A DNA stretch of 9,397 nucleotides, from NCBI GenBank assembly GCA_964465385.1, contig CAYXIM010000069.1, forward strand, positions 1-9,397, written 5' to 3'. This document shows positions 5,140-9,397 of the stretch, piece after piece (positions within the stretch are counted from its first letter, which is position 1; every line of letters starts with the position of its first letter). The notes below the pieces were generated by a model. It did not search any database. It saw only the letters and a program-made list of their open reading frames with translations, and was not told the origin of the DNA. This DNA is from JAAYBY01 sp964465385 (GTDB lineage: Bacteria; Bacillota; Clostridia; Saccharofermentanales; UBA5734). Made by a program: the position numbers and the translations under genes.

Positions 5140-6116
5140 AGCGAAACGGCCTGGCCCTGACCGGCAGCCTGGGCCCGCTGGAAAACCTGCTCGGCCAAGG
5201 CGACATCGTAGGCGCCCAGGCCAATGGGCAGGCCCAGCAGGCGTTCTTCATCGTTTTCCCGGCCTTTTTTGCGGCCGGCAACAACATCAGTGAGCTCGGC
5301 GTAAAGGTCCTGATCGCCGATCAAGCCCTGATCGACCAGCGGTTTGATTTCGCCGCGGTGCTTGGCCTGTTCCCAGGAATCGGGGATGAGTTTATCACAG
5401 CCTGTGGCAAAGGCGCCTTCAATCTGCTGGTAGCTGCCCATGCCTAAAACGGTGGTGCCAGGGCTGATCCATTCGGCTTTTAAAAAGGGCTGCCGGGCTG
5501 TTGTCAACAAGACGATGAGATCTGCCTCCGGGGCGCAGGCGGCTGCATCTGTGCAGGCAAGCAGCTGCTGGCCCAGGCTCTTGTCGCGCTGGCTGTCTTG
5601 GAAACGTCGGATGCGTTGCGGGTCGAGGTCCAGCATTGCAATTTGGGCAGCAGGGTGTTCCGCATGCAGGCAGCGGGCAGCCATCTGGCCCTGGACGCCG
5701 GCCCCGGCGATCATGATCTGCTTGACCGGTTTTCGGCTCAAATACCTGGAAAAAACAGCAGCCAGTGCCCCGGTGCGGTATTCAGAGATGCGTCTGGCAT
5801 CTAAAATAGCTTTTACCAGGCCGTTGTTGGGGTCTGTCAGCAAGATGACACCCATGATGTAAGGCAACTGCCGGGATGCGTTTGGCCCGAAGCCTCCGAT
5901 CCATTTCAAGCCACCGACCCCTTCGCGCTGCAGGTAGGCAGGCATGGCATTGCACCAGGCTTCATGGCCGATGGCGGACATGTCAACGTGGGTCTTGGGC
6001 GGGGAGATCACCTGGCCTTGTCCCATCTGTTGGAAGACCTGGTCCAAGGTTTCGATAGCCAGCGGAACGGTCAGCTGTTGCTGGGTTTGCTCAGTGTTCA
6101 GGAGAAGGGTTTTCAT
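5127..6116 (-). CDS. Ornithine cyclodeaminase / mu-crystallin family NAD(P)-dependent enzyme
   Basis: This 329-residue cytoplasmic enzyme belongs to a family of amino-acid dehydrogenases, imine reductases and ornithine cyclodeaminases. Visible motifs are Lys71 in GGLKWIGGF (substrate-binding Lys), SEYRTGA with Arg114 (substrate carboxylate contact), the Rossmann loop GAGVQGQMA (138-146), DLDPQR at the end of the second Rossmann strand, and DSWEQAKHRGEI (246-257). Where ornithine cyclodeaminase carries its catalytic Asp (GGDxPGK in the Pseudomonas enzyme), this protein has GMGSYQQIE (about 225-233). True cyclodeaminase activity is therefore doubtful, and an amino-acid dehydrogenase or imine reductase is likelier. 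The ribosome site is weak (AGCAGG about 8 bases upstream). It is divergent from the UroD-like gene. Family firm, substrate unknown. Confidence 0.88.
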   Translation of the reverse strand: MKTLLLNTEQTQQQLTVPLAIETLDQVFQQMGQGQVISPPKTHVDMSAIGHEAWCNAMPAYLQREGVGGLKWIGGFGPNASRQLPYIMGVILLTDPNNGLVKAILDARRISEYRTGALAAVFSRYLSRKPVKQIMIAGAGVQGQMAARCLHAEHPAAQIAMLDLDPQRIRRFQDSQRDKSLGQQLLACTDAAACAPEADLIVLLTTARQPFLKAEWISPGTTVLGMGSYQQIEGAFATGCDKLIPDSWEQAKHRGEIKPLVDQGLIGDQDLYAELTDVVAGRKKGRENDEERLLGLPIGLGAYDVALAEQVFQRAQAAGQGQAVSLQQT

Positions 6117-6169
6117 GGTGATGACCTGCTTTCCAAGGTGATGGTGATGGCGATAAAACCATACTTGAC

Positions 6170-6198
6170 AGTGTAGAGAAGAGGCTGGGCAAAAGCAA
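6170..6198 (-). promoter_or_regulatory. Predicted sigma-A promoter of the cyclodeaminase-family gene
   Basis: On the minus strand, TTGCTT (6193-6198) and TACACT (6170-6175) lie 17 bases apart, giving a start near 6163 and a leader of about 47 bases. The hexamers are moderate (3 and 4 of 6), but the spacing is ideal. Confidence 0.5.
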
Positions 6199-6204
6199 AC
6201 CTTC

Positions 6205-6232
6205 TTGAAGAAAACAGGTCATGTGGTAAAAT
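6205..6232 (+). promoter_or_regulatory. Predicted sigma-A promoter of the UroD-like / sirtuin group
   Basis: TTGAAG (6205-6210, 4 of 6) and TAAAAT (6227-6232, 5 of 6) are 16 bases apart. The start would be near 6239, about 39 bases before the UroD-like start codon. A short inverted repeat TTCTT-G-AAGAA (6202-6212) covers the -35, between this promoter and the divergent one. Confidence 0.55.
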
Positions 6233-6277
6233 AAAGAACGGATCGAACCAACATAATGAGAATGAGGGACAACCTTT

Positions 6278-7255
6278 ATGACCAGTCGTGAACGTGTATT
6301 GACAGCGCTTGCAGGTGGCCAGCCTGACCGGGTTCCTTTTGTGGACACCATGGATGCCCAGATGCAGGCACAGGTGATGCAAAAAACAGATATCGACCAA
6401 AAGGACCTGGCAGACTTCATGGGCTTTGATGCCCTTATGCTCAACCTCTACCCACCTTTTTTTGTCAGCCGTGCGCGTCAGGATTCTGGCATCGACTTCA
6501 TCAGCCAACCGGCCATCCAGACCCGTAAAGACTTGGATCAGGCAATCTTCCCGGTCATTGACCAGGCTTTTCTGGCGCAGGCTGAACGGTTTGTGGACCG
6601 CTACCAGCACACAGGCTACGCCCTGTGCCTGGTGACCCGCATGGGCTGTTCGGGAATTTTAAACAGCATGGGCATCGATGGCTTTTCCTATGCCCTGGCC
6701 GATGACCCCCAGCTGATTGATCTTTTGTTCGACCGCTATGCGGACTGGGTCTGTGAGCTGCTGGACCGGACCCAGGACATGGGCTTTGACCTGGTTAAAT
6801 TTGCCGACGACATCGCCTACAAGAGCGGGCCCATGTTCTCGCCGACTGTTTTCCGTCAGGTCTTCATGCCGCGCATGAAGCGGGTGGCCAGCCACACCCG
6901 GCTGCCCTGGATCTACCACAGCGACGGCAACCTGTTGCCTGTTTTTGAAGACCTGCTTTCATTGGGCATGCAGGCCATCAACCCCATTGAGCCGGGAGCC
7001 ATGGATATCTTTGAGGTGAAAAAAACATACGGCCACCGCGTCTGCCTGCATGGCAACATTGACTTGCATTACACCTTGACCCGCGGCACACCTCAGGAGG
7101 TGGAGGCAGAGGTCAAAGAAAAAATAGAACAAATAGGTGCAGGCGGCGGCTACATCATTGCCAGTGCCAACTCCATCACCGATTACTGCAAGCTGGAAAA
7201 CGTGCTGGCCATGCGCGATGCCATCCGGACCTATGGGGCCTATCCGCCACCTTGA
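6278..7255 (+). CDS. Uroporphyrinogen decarboxylase family (UroD/MtaA-like) protein, not heme UroD
   Basis: This 325-residue TIM-barrel-type protein opens MTSRERVLTALAGGQPDRVPF, the usual start of the UroD/MtaA branch found in anaerobes. Later motifs are YHSDGNLLP (213-221), INPIEPGAMD, HGNID (258-262), RGTPQEV (269-275) and GGGYIIASANSI (289-300). The arginine loop of heme-pathway UroD (MRQAGRY near the N-terminus) is absent, so it is unlikely to decarboxylate uroporphyrinogen. Corrinoid methyltransferases of this superfamily use a zinc site starting HxCG; here it is HSDG, with Asp for Cys, so classical zinc thiol methyl transfer is uncertain too. GAGGG (6264-6268) supports the ATG at 6278. 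The sirtuin gene follows after 36 bases with no terminator, so they are probably cotranscribed. Substrate unknown. Confidence 0.88.
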   Translation: MTSRERVLTALAGGQPDRVPFVDTMDAQMQAQVMQKTDIDQKDLADFMGFDALMLNLYPPFFVSRARQDSGIDFISQPAIQTRKDLDQAIFPVIDQAFLAQAERFVDRYQHTGYALCLVTRMGCSGILNSMGIDGFSYALADDPQLIDLLFDRYADWVCELLDRTQDMGFDLVKFADDIAYKSGPMFSPTVFRQVFMPRMKRVASHTRLPWIYHSDGNLLPVFEDLLSLGMQAINPIEPGAMDIFEVKKTYGHRVCLHGNIDLHYTLTRGTPQEVEAEVKEKIEQIGAGGGYIIASANSITDYCKLENVLAMRDAIRTYGAYPPP

Positions 7256-7291
7256 CCGTCAGGCCCCGAAAAACAAGGGGGTAACGACACG

Positions 7292-8026
7292 GTGTCACTT
7301 GCCTTACAGAAAGAAAAACTGGAAACCCTGCTGGCCCGCTGCCGCAAACTGGTCTTTTTCGGCGGTGCGGGTGTGTCAACGGAAAGCGGCATACCTGACT
7401 TTCGCAGCGCCACAGGCCTGACCCGGCAAACAGGCCAGACGGCCTGGCCCTGGCCGGTTGAAACCATGTTGTCGCGTTCTTTTTTCTTCACCCACACCAC
7501 GGCCTTTTATGCGTTTTACCGGGCCATGATGGTGCACACCAAAGCCCGGCCCAACCCGGCCCACATGCGCCTGGCCGACCTGGAAGCAAAAGGCCTGCCG
7601 GTCACGGTGATCACACAAAACATCGATGGCCTGCACCAGCTGGCCGGCAGCCGGCAGGTCCTGGAACTGCATGGCTCCATACACCGCAACCGCTGTCTGG
7701 GTTGTGACCGCCGACACGGCCTGGAGGCCATCACCCAGACAAGGGGGGTGCCACGTTGTGCCTGCGGGGGGCTGATCAAGCCGGAGGTTGTCCTCTACCA
7801 GGAAGCCCTGGACCAGGGTGTTTTGTCTGCCGCCATAGAAGCCCTGAGACAGGCCGATTTGCTGCTGGTTGGGGGCACGTCTCTGGCTGTTTATCCGGCT
7901 GCGGGCCTGATCGATGCTTATCAGGGAAAGGACCTGGTTATCATTAACCGGGATCCGACCAACCGGGACAGCCAGGCCAGCCTGGTTATTCGGGGGCCCA
8001 TCGGTACGATTTTGGCGCCGGTTTGA
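7292..8026 (+). CDS. Sir2-family NAD-dependent protein deacylase (sirtuin)
   Basis: This cytoplasmic sirtuin of 244 residues removes acyl groups from lysines using NAD, giving nicotinamide and O-acyl-ADP-ribose. Motifs appear in order: GGAGVSTESGIPDFRS (24-39, NAD binding), TQNIDGLH (108-115), catalytic His127 in ELHGS, zinc cysteines 135/138 (CLGC) and 156/158 (CAC), the IKPEVVLYQE segment, GGTSLAVYPA (194-203), and INRDPTN (218-224) near the adenine site. All catalytic and zinc residues are present, and the length is normal for the bacterial CobB/NpdA type. The start is GTG, with AAGGGGG at 7275-7281 ten bases upstream; no ATG in frame fits better. The 36-bp gap to the UroD-like gene suggests one operon. 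The acyl preference cannot be told with confidence from the sequence. Confidence 0.95.
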   Translation: MSLALQKEKLETLLARCRKLVFFGGAGVSTESGIPDFRSATGLTRQTGQTAWPWPVETMLSRSFFFTHTTAFYAFYRAMMVHTKARPNPAHMRLADLEAKGLPVTVITQNIDGLHQLAGSRQVLELHGSIHRNRCLGCDRRHGLEAITQTRGVPRCACGGLIKPEVVLYQEALDQGVLSAAIEALRQADLLLVGGTSLAVYPAAGLIDAYQGKDLVIINRDPTNRDSQASLVIRGPIGTILAPV

Positions 8027-8038
8027 GTTGGCCCCATC

Positions 8039-8067
8039 TTGCACCTGTTTGTGAAAAAAGATAGGAT
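8039..8067 (+). promoter_or_regulatory. Weak candidate promoter of the CofE-like gene
   Basis: TTGCAC (8039-8044) and TAGGAT (8062-8067) are 17 bases apart in the 76-bp space after the sirtuin gene. The hexamers are poor (3 and 4 of 6). The gene may instead, or also, be read from the upstream operon, since no terminator is seen between them. Confidence 0.3.
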
Positions 8068-8102
8068 AAGGGTGTTTGACCCGCCCTTGAGGAGGAAGAT
8101 CC

Positions 8103-9296
8103 ATGATGGATACAAGACGAATCGGAACGGCTGCTTATGGGGTTCGAGCCCCGATCGTTCGCCAGGGGGACGACCTGGTTGACGTGACTGTCCGGGCTCT
8201 TTTAGAGGCCCAGGCAAGCGGCGCTTTTTACCTGCGCGACCGGGACGTGGTCGGGGTCACCGAATCCCTGCTGGCCCGTGCCCAGGGCAACTATGCCCCT
8301 ATCGAAGCGGTTGCTCAAGACGCCAGCCGGAAGCTGACAGGGGATTTTGCGGTGGTCTTTCCCATTTTAAGCCGCAACCGCTTTGCCCTGATTTTACAGG
8401 GGCTGGCCTTGACAGGCCGCACCATCACCGTCCTGCTCAGTTACCCGTGTGATGAAGTGGGGAATGAATTGATGGACCGTGACCAGATGCTGGCGCAGGG
8501 CATCAACCCTTTCACGGATGTGCTGACGGAAGCAACCTTCCGCAAGGCCTTTGGCGATGCGTTCAAGCACCCCTTCACAGGCATGGATTACATCCAGCTC
8601 TACAAAGACCTGGGGGTGGATGGCAACATTCAACTGGTCTTGGCCAATGACAGCCGGGCCGCCCTGGCTTTTTCCGACCAGGTGCTGGTTGCCAGCGTTC
8701 ACGACCGGGCACGCATCAAGGCACAACTCAAGGCGGCCGGTGCGAAAACAGTTTTGGGCCTGGATGAGTTGCTGACCGAATCCATCGCGGGCAGCGGCTA
8801 CCATCCAGAGTATGGCCTTTTGGGCTCCAACCAGGCCGGTGACCACCTGCTTAAACTCTTCCCACGCGACTGCGACCGCTTTGTCAAGGGCGTCCAGGAC
8901 AGCCTGCGTCAGCAGACCGGCAAAACCATCGAGGTCATGGTATACGGAGACGGTGCCTTCAAAGACCCGCAGGGAAAAATCTGGGAACTGGCCGACCCGG
9001 TGGTCTCACCCGGCTACACGGCAGGGCTGGAAGGCCTGCCCAATGAGCTCAAGCTCAAGTACCTGGTCGACCAGGACCTGGCTGGCCTGAGCCCGCAAGA
9101 AACCGAGCAAGCCCTGCGCCGCCAGATCCGTGACAAAGCGATCCAACCCGTCCATGAAGCGGCTTCAGCAGGAACCACCCCGCGCAAAATCACGGATCTG
9201 CTGGGCTCCTTGTGTGACCTGGTCAGCGGCAGCGGTGACAAGGGGACCCCCATTGTTCTGGTCCAGGGCTATTTTGATAACTACGCGTCCGGCTGA
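8103..9296 (+). CDS. Coenzyme F420-0:L-glutamate ligase family (CofE-like) protein, long Firmicutes form
   Basis: This 397-residue protein carries the F420-ligase fold signature near its N-terminus: VRAPIVRQGDDL (14-25), then LRDRDVVGVTESLLARAQGNY (44-64), matching the CofE GDDL and DGDVVVVT...SKAEG blocks. Further conserved stretches are FPILSRNRFA (86-95), LLSYPCDEVGN (111-121), VMVYGDGAFKDPxGKIWELADPVVSP (278-303) and SGSGDKGTPIVLVQGYFDN (375-393). Archaeal CofE is about 250 residues and adds glutamates to F420. This long form is annotated with that name in many Firmicutes that are not known to make F420, so the true substrate is unknown. No other F420 genes are in the window. GAGGAGG (8089-8095) fits ATG 8103 (7 bases) better than the adjacent ATG 8106. 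A strong terminator follows. Confidence 0.85.
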   Translation: MMDTRRIGTAAYGVRAPIVRQGDDLVDVTVRALLEAQASGAFYLRDRDVVGVTESLLARAQGNYAPIEAVAQDASRKLTGDFAVVFPILSRNRFALILQGLALTGRTITVLLSYPCDEVGNELMDRDQMLAQGINPFTDVLTEATFRKAFGDAFKHPFTGMDYIQLYKDLGVDGNIQLVLANDSRAALAFSDQVLVASVHDRARIKAQLKAAGAKTVLGLDELLTESIAGSGYHPEYGLLGSNQAGDHLLKLFPRDCDRFVKGVQDSLRQQTGKTIEVMVYGDGAFKDPQGKIWELADPVVSPGYTAGLEGLPNELKLKYLVDQDLAGLSPQETEQALRRQIRDKAIQPVHEAASAGTTPRKITDLLGSLCDLVSGSGDKGTPIVLVQGYFDNYASG

Positions 9297-9315
9297 AACC
9301 TGTTCCAGCAAACAC

Positions 9316-9345
9316 AAAAAAGCACCCCGGCAGGCCGGGGTGCTT
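9316..9345. terminator. Bidirectional intrinsic terminator between converging genes
   Basis: An 11-bp perfect GC-rich stem (AAGCACCCCGG at 9320-9330, CCGGGGTGCTT at 9335-9345) has a CAGG loop. On the plus strand it follows the CofE-like stop by 23 bases but has only an interrupted T-rich tail. On the minus strand the A run at 9316-9321 gives a clean T tract, so it works best for the minus-strand gene entering from the right. Confidence 0.85.
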
Positions 9346-9367
9346 GTCTTTGAGCAGGTGGGCATGC

Positions 9368-9397
9368 TCAGGCGTCGTCGTCATCCAGCTGCTCCAG
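9368..9397 (-). CDS. C-terminal fragment of an unidentified minus-strand gene
   Basis: Reading in from the right edge on the minus strand, nine codons (LEQLDDDDA) end in TGA at 9368-9370. The frame is short, but the terminator at 9316-9345 has its clean T tract on this strand and begins 22 bases past the stop, as expected for the end of a real gene. The acidic tail is not diagnostic of any family I can name. Confidence 0.4.
   Translation of the reverse strand: MEQLDDDDA

Noticed and set aside
5258..5282. Inverted repeat CCGGCC/GGCCGG around a T run, resembling a terminator.
   Set aside because: It lies inside the cyclodeaminase-family coding region, encoding AGRKKGR, and the T run is in the loop rather than after the stem.
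6131..6156. GTGATG-type tandem repeat near the cyclodeaminase-family start.
   Set aside because: It is only two to three imperfect hexamers in the leader. The inverse reading gives no better ribosome site or recognised regulatory motif.
7376..8104. Open frame of 242 codons antisense to the sirtuin gene.
   Set aside because: It is a by-product of GC-rich codon use opposite a sirtuin with every catalytic motif intact.
8394..8846. Open frame of 150 codons antisense to the CofE-like gene.
   Set aside because: It lies wholly inside the conserved CofE-like protein, with no promoter or ribosome site.
1..9397. Search by eye for CRISPR arrays, transposases, integrases, att-like repeats beside the tRNA, toxin-antitoxin or phage genes.
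   Set aside because: Nothing was found. The 3' end of the tRNA-Ser gene is followed directly by terminators, with no second copy of the tRNA end elsewhere in the window.

Overview
The window looks like chromosomal DNA from an anaerobic, Clostridia-like Firmicute of moderately high GC. Supporting this are strong AAGGAGG-type ribosome sites, vegetative promoters close to TTGACA-17-TATAAT, GTG starts, an encoded CCA on the tRNA, compact intrinsic terminators, a type-I gap gene, a TM2 protein, PepSY proteins beside an OmpR-type two-component system, and a large F420-ligase homologue of a kind I recall from Firmicutes. Taxonomy is an inference. A run of 10 Ns at 2820-2829 suggests a draft or metagenome scaffold, and it interrupts a gene.

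Left part (1-1500). The N-terminal 192 codons of glyceraldehyde-3-phosphate dehydrogenase (gap, minus strand) run off the left edge, with a promoter and a palindrome in the leader. A tRNA-Ser(GGA) gene follows on the plus strand with a near-consensus promoter and its own terminator. A long bidirectional terminator then separates it from a small minus-strand TM2 membrane protein, whose promoter start region carries a perfect 6+1+6 inverted repeat.

Centre (1443-5139). A minus-strand gene for a membrane-anchored or secreted protein with about four PepSY modules and a Pro/Thr/Gln linker is divergent from a two-gene operon for an OmpR-family response regulator and a membrane histidine kinase (GTGA overlap). 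The 165-bp divergent region holds direct repeats at exact 11-bp spacing (GGCCAGAT x2, ATGAGA x3). They lie between two extended -10 promoters that both lack a good -35. This is what an OmpR/PhoB-class regulator controlling itself and the PepSY gene would look like, and it is the most interesting part of the window.

Right part (5127-9397). An ornithine cyclodeaminase/mu-crystallin family NAD(P) enzyme (minus) meets the kinase tail to tail with a 13-bp overlap. It is divergent from a plus-strand group: a UroD/MtaA-type protein, a zinc-type sirtuin 36 bp downstream, and a CofE-like (F420-0:L-glutamate ligase family) protein of unknown role. A GC-rich terminator follows. The last 30 bases hold the acidic C-terminus of another minus-strand gene. 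No mobile elements, CRISPR arrays or phage genes are visible.
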